Origin: Brevibacillus daliensis
Lineage (GTDB): Bacteria; Bacillota; Bacilli; Brevibacillales; Brevibacillaceae
Length of the DNA stretch: 64,000 nucleotides
Reading direction: 5' to 3'
Assembly (NCBI RefSeq): GCF_021245735.1
Contig: NZ_JAJISB010000036.1
Coordinates: forward strand, 35,051-99,050
The position numbers were made by a program, and so were the translations under genes. Shown one piece after another: positions 7,268 through 15,736 of this stretch; positions within the stretch are counted from its first letter, which is position 1, and the number at the start of each line of letters is the position of its first letter. The notes beneath the pieces are model-generated. The model was not told the origin of the DNA, made no database searches, and was given only the letters and a program-made list of their open reading frames with translations.

Positions 7268-9342
7268 GCAAGCAAATCTCCCTCAGTACGTTTAGTAGGA
7301 ATGAATGGTTCTTCCTTCAATTGATATTTTTTGCCTCGGGCAATTGAAATCCAAAGACGTATTCCATCAATCAAAATAGCGATGGTGATAATCATAAAGA
7401 TTGCACAAACGATCGTGTTAATGATGTCGTTGTTAATCATCTTCTGTGCATCTTCAAGCGTCTTAGCGCCAGGCGGAAGTGCACCTGATGCCACAATATC
7501 CTTGAATTTTTGTGCATGTGACCAGAATCCAATTGCAGGATTATTAGAGAATATTTTTTGCCATGCGGCAGTTAATGTTGCAGAAGCAAGCCAGACCATT
7601 GGCATGATGGTAACCCAAGCATGCCGCGCTTTACCCATTTTTATAATCAGTGTGGTTGCTACTACGAAAGCAATAACGGCAAGCATTTGGTTTGCGATAC
7701 CGAACATCGGCCAGAGCGTTTTAATTCCACCTAGTGGATCTACTACGCCTTGATACAAGAAGTATCCCCAACCAGCTGTAATAACTGCTGAACCAATCAG
7801 ATTGCCAGGTAGATAATCGACACGCTTCATTTTCGGTATGATATTTCCAAGTAAGTCCTGTACCATAAACCTTCCTACACGTGTACCTGCATCTATCGTC
7901 GTTAATATGAATACCGCTTCAAAGAGTATGGCGAAGTGGTACCAGAAAGCCATAAATGTCTTTCCACCGAGAAATTCAGAGAAAATATGTGCCATCCCTA
8001 ATGCAAAGGATGGGGCTCCACCCGTTCTGGATAAAATACTCTTTTCACCCACATCATTTGCTGTTTGCTGTAACATTTCAGGGGTAATTGTGAAACCCAT
8101 GCTTGAGACAGCAGCAGCAGCAGCATTTACATCCGTTCCGATGACCGAGGCTGGCGAATTGACTGCAAAATAAAGTCCTGGCGTAAGTACACACGCTGCA
8201 ATCATCGCCATGATAGCAACCATCGATTCAGTCAGCATCGCACCGTAACCAATTAATGGCGCATCGCCTTCTTTAATAATCATCTTAGGTGTAGTACCTG
8301 ATGAAACTAAAGCATGGAATCCTGATATGGCTCCACACGCAATGGTAATAAACAGGAATGGGAAGAGATTACCTGTAAACACAGGACCCGTACCATCAAT
8401 AAATTTGGTCAACGCTGGCATTTGTAGGTCTGGTAACGTAATGATAATACCTACTGCAAGAAGCATAATCGTACCAATTTTCAAGAAAGAGCTCAGATAA
8501 TCCCGAGGTGCTAACAAGAACCAAACGGGTAATACCGAAGCAATAAATCCGTAGATAATAATCATGATGGCAAGTTCTGTACCTTTGAACGTAAACATTG
8601 GTCCATACACTGGAGAAGCTGCTACCGCTTGTCCCAAAACAAGAGAAGCAAGCAACAGTACAATTCCTATTATCGAGGCCTCTAACACTCTGCCTGGCCT
8701 GAAAAACCGCATATATAATCCCATAAAAATAGCAATAGGCAAGGTCATAAAGATCGTAAACGTAGCCCAAGGAGATTCTGCTAGAGCATTTACAACAACC
8801 AGTGCTAGTACAGCGATAAGAATGACCATGATAGCGAGGATACCGACCAGAGCCAGCGTCCCACCAATAGGGCCAATTTCTTCCTTGGCTATCTGCCCGA
8901 GACTTTTTCCGTTACGACGCATTGATCCAAATAAAATAATATAGTCCTGTACTGCACCACCCAACACAACGCCAACAATAATCCAGATGGTACCTGGCAA
9001 ATATCCCATTTGGGCAGCTAGTGTAGGTCCTACCAGTGGACCTGCCCCCGCAATCGCCGCAAAGTGGTGACCATACAGTACCCATTTATTTGTGGGAACA
9101 AAGTCTTTACCATCATTGTTAATCTCAGCCGGGGTCGCTCTTTTGTTATTAAGCCCCAGGATTTTAAATGAGATAAAACGACTATAAAAACGATAACCAA
9201 CCGCATATGTACATAATGCAGCTGTTAGTAACCAAAAAGAACTTACACTTTCACCCTTCGATAAAGCTAGAGCTCCAAATCCAAATGCACCCAATGCAGA
9301 AATAGCAGCCCAAATCAGGATCGACATCATCTTTCTGTTCAC
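7264..9342 (-). CDS. cstA: CstA-family carbon starvation protein / pyruvate-type transporter
   Basis: A 692-residue membrane protein with about 16-18 helices and the conserved CstA features: the early YRFYSRFI segment, the GPLVGPTLAAQMGYLPG block and FHALVSSGTTPK. The length matches E. coli CstA and BtsT. These are inner-membrane carriers for pyruvate and possibly peptides, induced when good carbon sources run out. The gene is followed by its usual YbdD partner with a four-base overlap. A sequence close to the CcpA operator consensus lies about 240 bp upstream, which fits catabolite control. A plain ribosome site precedes the start. Confidence 0.9.
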   Translation of the reverse strand: MNRKMMSILIWAAISALGAFGFGALALSKGESVSSFWLLTAALCTYAVGYRFYSRFISFKILGLNNKRATPAEINNDGKDFVPTNKWVLYGHHFAAIAGAGPLVGPTLAAQMGYLPGTIWIIVGVVLGGAVQDYIILFGSMRRNGKSLGQIAKEEIGPIGGTLALVGILAIMVILIAVLALVVVNALAESPWATFTIFMTLPIAIFMGLYMRFFRPGRVLEASIIGIVLLLASLVLGQAVAASPVYGPMFTFKGTELAIMIIIYGFIASVLPVWFLLAPRDYLSSFLKIGTIMLLAVGIIITLPDLQMPALTKFIDGTGPVFTGNLFPFLFITIACGAISGFHALVSSGTTPKMIIKEGDAPLIGYGAMLTESMVAIMAMIAACVLTPGLYFAVNSPASVIGTDVNAAAAAVSSMGFTITPEMLQQTANDVGEKSILSRTGGAPSFALGMAHIFSEFLGGKTFMAFWYHFAILFEAVFILTTIDAGTRVGRFMVQDLLGNIIPKMKRVDYLPGNLIGSAVITAGWGYFLYQGVVDPLGGIKTLWPMFGIANQMLAVIAFVVATTLIIKMGKARHAWVTIMPMVWLASATLTAAWQKIFSNNPAIGFWSHAQKFKDIVASGALPPGAKTLEDAQKMINNDIINTIVCAIFMIITIAILIDGIRLWISIARGKKYQLKEEPFIPTKRTEGDLLA

Positions 9343-9580
9343 GAACGATTCACCTTCCTAGTAATGATAGATAAGGATAGATAAGGATAAGAAATTACTC
9401 TAAAATTGAATTTCACCTGAATTCATTTACTAATAATGTAAAGCTCTCTCTTATTCCTGCTCTCTCCTTTCTACTTACAACGTTTTTTGTGCATGACACG
9501 AATTAACAAATAAAAACTAAATAATCAGAAAATAATAAAAATGAATGGTTAGACTTATCTTACATTACTTTACTATTCTA

Positions 9581-9594
9581 TGAAAGTGTTTTCT
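9581..9594. promoter_or_regulatory. Candidate CcpA (cre) site upstream of cstA
   Basis: TGAAAGTGTTTTCT matches the cre consensus TGWAARCGYTWNCW at 13 of 14 positions. It lies about 240 bp before cstA. The remaining sequence from 9343 to 9675 is AT-rich and shows no gene. Confidence 0.5.
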
Positions 9595-9675
9595 ATTTTT
9601 TTGTAAAGCATAAAATCTCTAATGCAGTACTTACTTTTTGGGCATATATGATTTTAAAAGATCGTTTTCATCCTA

Positions 9676-10145
9676 CTTCAGTGGAGAAAACCAGCTTCTC
9701 TTTTCATCCTTCGCTTAGGGTCTTCGCCCCGCAAGGGGATTGACTGTCCGCTCCCCATTATATATCGTGGAAGCTCAAAACGACGTATTCACTGTAAGAC
9801 TTGCTTGGTCTCGCTTCTTTATCCCGATAAATAATGCTCCGCTGGGTCGGGCTTCGCCAAGACGCTAAGTATGAAAAGAGAAGCTGCTTTTACATGCTGT
9901 TTGTTTTGCTTGTATTTTTTTCCACTGCAGCCGTTAGCAGAAGAAGCACATTTTTTGTCCAGAACTATTTAAGGTCTTACCTAGCTACACTACAAAGAAT
10001 GCGGATCAAAAAGTGCAACCCATGAGGTACTGCGTAGCACCCCCTCCTTTTGCACTTTCCGCATTCTTTGTAGTGTAGCGGACAGTCCCTCTACCTCGCT
10101 GGACCTTAACGAGTTCGCAGACAAAAAATGTGCTTCTTCTGCATA
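9676..10145 (+). repeat. Structured interspersed repeat family 1, copy A
   Basis: A non-coding element of about 470 bp with two palindromic domains. Domain 1 (9676-9930) has outer arms near 9691-9706 and 9871-9887. Domain 2 (9935-10142) has outer arms 9936-9958 and 10120-10142 that are perfect complements, and an inner stem 9983-10005/10058-10078. A further pairing joins the domains: 9742-9752 with 10077-10087. Copies B and C share the layout but differ in stem sequence on both sides. No conserved reading frame is present. Confidence 0.8.
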
Positions 10146-10236
10146 CCCATTCTAAATCAGTTATAAAAAAGAAGAAAACCGCGCCTTTTCCTCTTGCTGT
10201 AAAGGACGATTTTCCTCTTTATATTAAAACTTGCTT

Positions 10237-11337
10237 TTACAGATTTCCGCGACGCTCTTGTTCCAGTTCTAGTGCAACAAACAAGGCTTTAAAGTTACCA
10301 TTACCAAACCCACGACTTCCCTTGCGCTGAATGATTTCAAAGAAGAGGGTCGGACGGTCAACAACGGGTTTACTGAACAGTTGCAGCAGGTATCCTTCAT
10401 CATCTCTGTCAACCAGAATGCCTAGCTCCTTCAACTTATCCATATCTTCGTCAATCTGTCCTACACGCTCTTTTAGCTCCTCATAATACGTGTCAGGAAC
10501 GGAAAGGAAGTCAACACCGTTTGCTTTCAAATGGGCAACCGTTTTTACGATATCGTTTGTTAAAACAGCAATATGCTGAACGCCAGGGCCCTTGTTAAAA
10601 TCGAGGTATTCTTCAATCTGTGATTTACGTTTTCCTTCTGCTGGTTCATTGATTGGGAACTTAATACGTCCTGTGCCGTTTTGCATTACTTTGGACATTA
10701 ACGCAGAGTATTCTGTTGAGATGTCATCGTCGCTAAAGTTCTGAGAAGCGGTGAAGCCCATTACTTTTTCATAGAAGCCTACCCATTCATCCATCACTTC
10801 GACGTTACCCACAAGATGATCGATGCCAATTAAACCTGTTGATTCCGATTTTACTGAGCTTTCATAGCTTGTGAATCCTGGGAAGAAAGGCCCTGAATAA
10901 TTTTTTCGTTCAATAAAGGAGTGAACGGTATCTCCATAGGTGGAAATGGTTGCTTTTTTGATGGTACCAAATTCATCGCTATATTCAGTCGGTTCCATCA
11001 CAGAAACTGCACCACGAGAAATTGCTTCCTGGTAAGCCTTTTCACAGTCCTCCACGCGAAGGGCAATATCCTTTACTCCTTCTCCATGTAGCTTTACAAA
11101 GTCAGTAATTGGATGGTCAGGAGTTAGGGCACCCGTAAGTACCAGACGCACATGATTTTGTTTTAACACATAAGATACCTTGTCCCGGCTGCCTGTTTCT
11201 AATCCTGCGTATGCAACAGCCTCAAAACCAAATGCATGCGTGTAATAAAACATCGCTTGCTTCGCATTTCCAACATAAATTTCAATGTGGTCCCAGTCCT
11301 GAATCGGGAAAAAATCAGTTGTGCTCACAACATTCAA
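10237..11337 (-). CDS. hppD: 4-hydroxyphenylpyruvate dioxygenase
   Basis: A 366-residue protein with two vicinal-oxygen-chelate domains, of usual length for the family. The three iron ligands are visible: His174 (IDHLVGN), His255 (VQHIAVLT) and Glu334 (LFFEIIQR). The C-terminal [16 protein letters not shown] segment that closes the active site is also present. The enzyme turns 4-hydroxyphenylpyruvate into homogentisate in tyrosine breakdown. No other gene of the pathway (homogentisate dioxygenase, fumarylacetoacetase) is next to it; the upstream side is a divergent methyltransferase gene. The ATG is preceded by a GGAGGTT ribosome site. Confidence 0.93.
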   Translation of the reverse strand: MNVVSTTDFFPIQDWDHIEIYVGNAKQAMFYYTHAFGFEAVAYAGLETGSRDKVSYVLKQNHVRLVLTGALTPDHPITDFVKLHGEGVKDIALRVEDCEKAYQEAISRGAVSVMEPTEYSDEFGTIKKATISTYGDTVHSFIERKNYSGPFFPGFTSYESSVKSESTGLIGIDHLVGNVEVMDEWVGFYEKVMGFTASQNFSDDDISTEYSALMSKVMQNGTGRIKFPINEPAEGKRKSQIEEYLDFNKGPGVQHIAVLTNDIVKTVAHLKANGVDFLSVPDTYYEELKERVGQIDEDMDKLKELGILVDRDDEGYLLQLFSKPVVDRPTLFFEIIQRKGSRGFGNGNFKALFVALELEQERRGNL

Positions 11338-11602
11338 CCTCCAGAAAATTTCAGAATTTTTACCCTTTTCTTGAGATTAATCGTTCTTATTTTTTCTCGC
11401 AAGAATCCTAACTAACGCATAAACGCTTTTATGCAGTAGGGGAATAACGCTGTAACTACGACTTTTGCCCCCTATTACACTCTGAAACAAGCTGATCCTA
11501 CTTATGTCAATCCAAAGTGTTTGATAGACCGAAAATTTTGATAAAGTAAGTAGAAATACTTATTCTTCATGCGCTACCCGCATGGTAAGGAGGATGCTAC
11601 AA

Positions 11603-12298
11603 TTGGTATCAGAATGGAATAAACACGTGCAACAAGAGTGGGATATATTTGCATCAAATTGGCAAGAAAAAAGTGAAGAAATGTGGGAGAGAGGTAGTCG
11701 GAAAACAATCCTGCCATTGTTTACCAAGCTCCTGCCACCATCAGGGCAAGCTGTACTGGATGCCGGATGTGGGGCAGGATATGCAAGTCGTAAGCTGGCA
11801 AGACTTGGCTATCTAGTGGATGGACTTGATATTTCTGGTGAGATGGTTCAGTTGGCAAGAAAGGATTCAGCCGACATTCCACCATCTACATTACATTTTA
11901 CGCAGGGAGACATTGCAGAGCTACCGTACTCCTCTGACCATTTTTCCGGGATCATTTCAATTAATGCCATGGAATTCTCCTCATCCCCGCTTCGAGTATT
12001 ACGTGAGTTTTATCGTGTTTTACAGCCCGATGGTATACTACTATTAGCGGTACTTGGACCAACAGCGGGACCTCGTGCACATAGCTATCCACGGCTATAT
12101 GATCAAATGGCAATCCAAAACACCATCATGCCTTGGGAAGCAAAACGTTTGGCTCACGAAATCGGATTTATTTTAACCAGTGAAGAACATGTATATAAAG
12201 ATGGAGTCAAACAAGAGCTTGTTTCCACACTCTCGATCGAACTACAAGAATCTCTTACTTTTAACACATTATTAATGTTGAAAAAACCATTGCCGTAA
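11603..12298 (+). CDS. Class I SAM-dependent methyltransferase
   Basis: A protein of about 231 residues. Motif I is VLDAGCGAGYASRKLA near residue 52, followed by GLDISGEMV (acidic loop after strand 2) and the FSGIISINAMEF and YRVLQPDGILLLAVLG segments expected of a small-molecule methyltransferase of the UbiE/BioC-like type. The substrate cannot be inferred. Start choice: AGGAGG at 11588-11593 fits the TTG at 11603 with a nine-base spacer. The open frame begins at 11582 but has no ribosome site there. A family 2 repeat follows the stop codon. Confidence 0.75.
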   Translation: MVSEWNKHVQQEWDIFASNWQEKSEEMWERGSRKTILPLFTKLLPPSGQAVLDAGCGAGYASRKLARLGYLVDGLDISGEMVQLARKDSADIPPSTLHFTQGDIAELPYSSDHFSGIISINAMEFSSSPLRVLREFYRVLQPDGILLLAVLGPTAGPRAHSYPRLYDQMAIQNTIMPWEAKRLAHEIGFILTSEEHVYKDGVKQELVSTLSIELQESLTFNTLLMLKKPLP

Positions 12299-12319
12299 CC
12301 TTATCTACAGTCATCACTG

Positions 12320-12397
12320 ATAGATATTAGAAAACTTGGCTTTGCCAAGCCTTTGGCGCAGGCAAAGCCTTAGTTGCACTTATGCAGATTAGAATTT
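12320..12397 (+). repeat. Interspersed repeat family 2, copy 2
   Basis: Matches 20582-20671 in the same orientation, including AGAAAACTTGGCTTTGCCAAG and GGCGCAGGCAAAGCCTTAG. It lacks the terminal TAAATTCCTATCTG half of the hairpin. It ends just before the ribosome site of the next gene. Confidence 0.7.
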
Positions 12398-12414
12398 CAA
12401 AAAAGGAGTAGGAT

Positions 12415-13212
12415 ATGACTTTTCCATTTATCATTAACCCAGCACAACAATTACGTAAAGTACGCGATCTGACCCTTTTTCACATCAACAAAGAACAGTT
12501 TCTTGTCATCGCCTGTGATTCGGATGGAGGAATCGGATCAAAACAAGGCGACGTCGTTCAGGTTTCAGCTGATACGCTAGGACGCTTCGCTGTACGCGTG
12601 CCTTTATTTGAACAAATAGCCTGTGGCTCTTCACCTTTTCTGGTAATCGACTGTCTATCTGTAGAAATGGAGCCTACAGGACGAGAAATCATTCAGGGTA
12701 TCAAAAATTATGCTGCTGAAGCAGGGCTAGCCGACGAGCTACAATTCACAGGAAGTACCGAAGAAAATGTACCCACCATACAGACGGGGGTGGGAATTAC
12801 TGTGTTAGGTTTAGTTCCTGCCAAGAGTTTCTATCCAGGTACTACACGCCCAGGTGATGTCATTGTATGCGCTGGTTTGCCAAAAAGCGGACCAAAGCAC
12901 GAGGTACGTTTAGATGACCCTGAGATTCTCTCCCTCCAGGAATTAATGTGGCTTCGTTCGAAGCAGGGTGTCCACGACATCATCCCGGTTGGGTCAAAAG
13001 GAATTCGCTATGAGCTAAATGAAATGATTGCTTATTCTCAGGATTTTCATAGCCACCAAATCGAGTGGATCACTGATTGTCCGCTTGATTTAGCGGAATC
13101 GGCTGGGCCATCCACCTGTGCCTTATTCAGTGTGGCTCAAGATGAGTTAACATCTATTCGTAGCCAACTGACTGCTCCTATTCATCCGATTGCTTATGTG
13201 AAGACCATATAA
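12415..13212 (+). CDS. AIR-synthase-like ATP-binding protein, probable alpha-ribazole kinase (CblS-like)
   Basis: A 265-residue protein. The N-terminal CDSDGGIGSKQGD segment and the later ATP-binding-like half resemble the PurM/AIR-synthase fold. Among small single-gene members of this fold in Firmicutes, the best fit is CblS, which phosphorylates salvaged alpha-ribazole on the way to cobalamin. The usual partner, the alpha-ribazole transporter CblT, is not next door and no cobalamin riboswitch is seen upstream, so the assignment is tentative. The start has a strong AAAAGGAG ribosome site and a strong terminator follows. Confidence 0.5.
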   Translation: MTFPFIINPAQQLRKVRDLTLFHINKEQFLVIACDSDGGIGSKQGDVVQVSADTLGRFAVRVPLFEQIACGSSPFLVIDCLSVEMEPTGREIIQGIKNYAAEAGLADELQFTGSTEENVPTIQTGVGITVLGLVPAKSFYPGTTRPGDVIVCAGLPKSGPKHEVRLDDPEILSLQELMWLRSKQGVHDIIPVGSKGIRYELNEMIAYSQDFHSHQIEWITDCPLDLAESAGPSTCALFSVAQDELTSIRSQLTAPIHPIAYVKTI

Positions 13213-13215
13213 ATA

Positions 13216-13262
13216 AAAAACATTCCGTTCCCTTATTTCAGAGGGGGCGGAATGTTTTTTTT
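13216..13262 (+). terminator. Rho-independent terminator
   Basis: Arms 13220-13232 and 13243-13255 (ACATTCCG... / ...CGGAATGT) are followed by eight T. Confidence 0.85.
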
Positions 13263-13347
13263 CAGCATGATTTTTTATCCATTCTAATCAAACAGAGATA
13301 TCCAGCTCTCTGCTTTTTTGTGTGCAACTAGGCACATTTTTATTGAT

Positions 13348-13374
13348 CAAAAACATACTCATTAGGGAGTATGC
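13348..13374 (-). terminator. Terminator of the 13407-14234 gene
   Basis: CATACTC (13354-13360) pairs with GAGTATG (13367-13373). On the minus strand a T-run follows. Confidence 0.65.
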
Positions 13375-13406
13375 TCTTTCGTTCTTTTCTGATTACGATG
13401 CTTTTG

Positions 13407-14234
13407 TTACAATGTTTTTTGTGTTTGAGCAGCGTATGTTCTCGATTCCTGAATGTCAGGGAGCTGTTTTACCAGCATCAAAATGTTTTCTACATACAAA
13501 AAATGACCCTCTAATAACTCAATATCTTTAGGCTCAAACTTATCAATCTGCAAAAATTGTTGCATCTCCAGTATGTATCTCTCCAGTTTAAGTGAAAACT
13601 GATTGGCAAGTAGCATCTGATCAACCTCAGGATGCTGTATCTGTAGCCGTTGGATCTCATTATACATTTTGGTCGCTGCGTTAATCAGTTCATAGGCAGC
13701 ACGCTCTGCCGTAGTTGCTTCTGAACTCTTCTCTTCCCTTCTTGTCTGACGCAAATCTGACATGTACGTGATAAAATGATACATCGTCAAAAATACCGGA
13801 CCTAAAAAGAGAATAATTCCTGCTTTATACACGTGCTCATTTGTATAACCGGACACAAGAACAAACAAGTGATACAGAATGGCTACCATCCAAACATATA
13901 TGATCACCTGATGGCTAATTTTCCCCATGTCTCCCTGCTTAGAGAAGACGAGAGTAAAGCCAATCAAATATAAAGCTAATAATGTAAAGCTAGCTGAGAA
14001 GAAGGCCATTTCCATTTCCAACAGCCATTTTGCATCTTCTGGTATCGTAATAAAAAACTGAAACGAGAAGATAAGTAATGTAAAGATAAGTCCCATTACC
14101 CAAAACTGACCCACTTCACGATCAATGCGCCGTTTCGCGCGTACCTTGGTCCGAACACGGGATCTTTCTGAACGGGAGTTCCTCACGTCTTTCACCTCAC
14201 TTACACTCAAAATATTTTCGTCATTATTCGTCAA
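13407..14234 (-). CDS. Hypothetical membrane protein with four predicted helices
   Basis: A 275-residue protein. The N-terminal 40 residues are highly basic (RSERSRVRTKVRAKRR), then come four hydrophobic helices between about residues 45 and 165, and a long soluble helical C-terminus likely to be cytosolic. I do not recognise a family. It is divergent from the RsmF-like gene, has its own terminator, and sits alone. The basic head could bind nucleic acid or lipid, but nothing in the sequence decides this. Confidence 0.7.
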   Translation of the reverse strand: MTNNDENILSVSEVKDVRNSRSERSRVRTKVRAKRRIDREVGQFWVMGLIFTLLIFSFQFFITIPEDAKWLLEMEMAFFSASFTLLALYLIGFTLVFSKQGDMGKISHQVIIYVWMVAILYHLFVLVSGYTNEHVYKAGIILFLGPVFLTMYHFITYMSDLRQTRREEKSSEATTAERAAYELINAATKMYNEIQRLQIQHPEVDQMLLANQFSLKLERYILEMQQFLQIDKFEPKDIELLEGHFLYVENILMLVKQLPDIQESRTYAAQTQKTL

Positions 14235-14301
14235 TATCCTTTAGAAAAATTGAAGTTTAGTTATATCCATACCTTTCACACTATGTAAAAAGGAGGCTTA
14301 C

Positions 14302-15570
14302 ATGAACATTGCTTTACCCGAAACATTTACTACCCGAATGAAGCAAATGCTTGGCAAAGAGGAATTCAAAGCCTTTCTGGCTAGCTACACACAAGAGCCT
14401 AAACAAGGTCTGCGTGTGAATCTGTTAAAAACAACCCCGAAAAATTTTCTTACTCAAAGTCCCTTTCCATTATACCCAGTCCCGTGGAATCAGTCTGGAT
14501 TCTATTATGTAACCACAGATCGTCCTGGCAAACACCCTTATCATGCTGCTGGTCTCTATTATTTACAGGAACCAAGCGCAATGTCTGTAGCAGAATCGTT
14601 ACAAGTTTCTCCTGGAGAACGAATTCTTGACCTGTGTGCCGCTCCTGGAGGCAAATCTACCCAAATCGCAGCAGCCTTACAAAGACAAGGACTTCTTATA
14701 GCAAATGAAATACATCCCGTACGTGTAAAAGCATTATCGGAGAACATAGAACGTCTGGGCATTCCCAGCACCATCGTCACCAATGAAAATCCTGAAAACC
14801 TCGCAAGCCATTTCCCCAGCTTTTTCGACAAAATCGTAGTTGATGCACCTTGTTCAGGTGAAGGGATGTTTCGTAAATTACCGGAAGCCATCAACGACTG
14901 GTCAGAAACCAAGGTATTTGAATGTGCAACGATGCAACACGATATTCTAGATTCAGCTGTAACCATGCTAAAAGAAGGTGGGCTAATCGTCTACTCTACT
15001 TCCCGTCTTTGGCCGCATCGCTTGGAAGGAGAGGGACATTATTTGGCTGTATTACGTCACCATCCCTCTTTATTACTTAATCGGGAAGAAGAGTCACCCA
15101 AGCAAGCGAACAAGAAAAAAGAAAAGCCAAATAAACAGGCAAGTAGTGTAAAAGAAGCCTTCACTTTTTGGGAGAGCTTTGTATCTGAGAACTTGCTTCA
15201 AGCACCTGATTGTGTAGGCGGCGAGTACTTACTGTTTGGGGAGCAACTATATCTACAACCTGAGGAATCACTCTCTCTGGAAGGGATTAAAGTTGCACGA
15301 CCTGGGCTGCATCTGGGCACGGTGAAAAAGAACCGTTTTGAACCTTCCCATGCACTAGCCCTCGCATTACAACCAGAGGACGCTCTGCACCGCTGTGACC
15401 TATCTTCAACCGATGAACAAGTCTATCGTTATCTCCGAGGCGAAACTTGGGTTTCAAACGCACCTGCGGGATGGACTTTAGTAACTGTTGATGGCTATCC
15501 ATTAGGCTGGGCGAAATCAGCAGGTGGTCAGATGAAAAATCATTATCCAAAGGGATTACGCTGGTTGTAA
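14302..15570 (+). CDS. RsmF-like rRNA cytosine-C5 methyltransferase lacking the motif VI cysteine
   Basis: A 422-residue protein of the RsmB/NOP family. It has the SAM-binding block ILDLCAAPGGKSTQIAAAL near residue 110, motif IV VDAPCSGEGMFRK near residue 183, and a C-terminal RsmF/PUA-like region ending MKNHYPKGLRWL. In family members a YSTCTFxPEEN block with the nucleophilic Cys is followed about 50 residues later by an RLWPHKxxGEGH block. Here the two are joined as YSTSRLWPHRLEGEGH near residue 233, so the intervening segment and the Cys are gone. Whether the enzyme is active is doubtful. The start has an AAAGGAGG site. Confidence 0.8.
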   Translation: MNIALPETFTTRMKQMLGKEEFKAFLASYTQEPKQGLRVNLLKTTPKNFLTQSPFPLYPVPWNQSGFYYVTTDRPGKHPYHAAGLYYLQEPSAMSVAESLQVSPGERILDLCAAPGGKSTQIAAALQRQGLLIANEIHPVRVKALSENIERLGIPSTIVTNENPENLASHFPSFFDKIVVDAPCSGEGMFRKLPEAINDWSETKVFECATMQHDILDSAVTMLKEGGLIVYSTSRLWPHRLEGEGHYLAVLRHHPSLLLNREEESPKQANKKKEKPNKQASSVKEAFTFWESFVSENLLQAPDCVGGEYLLFGEQLYLQPEESLSLEGIKVARPGLHLGTVKKNRFEPSHALALALQPEDALHRCDLSSTDEQVYRYLRGETWVSNAPAGWTLVTVDGYPLGWAKSAGGQMKNHYPKGLRWL

Positions 15571-15669
15571 TTACGATGGGGGAAACGACCCATATATGAA
15601 TGTTTTACGTTATATACCCAAAAGTCGTTTCACATTAGCTAAACTTTTTTAATACTATCAACCATCACT

Positions 15670-15722
15670 AAAAAGATAGCCCAATCTGCATCAGCATGAG
15701 CTGGTCAGATTGGGCTTTTTCT
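15670..15722. terminator. Bidirectional terminator
   Basis: GCCCAATCTG (15679-15688) pairs with CAGATTGGGC (15706-15715), flanked by AAAAA and TTTTT. It separates the convergent RsmF-like and helicase genes. Confidence 0.85.
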
Positions 15723-15736
15723 TCTTTACGTTTTAC

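Noticed and set aside
9834..10025. Open frame of 63 codons inside family 1 copy A
   Set aside because: The frame is not kept in copies B and C, so the element is treated as non-coding.
13262..13347. Second terminator-like hairpin at 13299-13320
   Set aside because: A short CAGAGA/TCTCTG stem with TTTTTT exists, but it follows a stronger terminator and may only be a backup; it is not listed separately.
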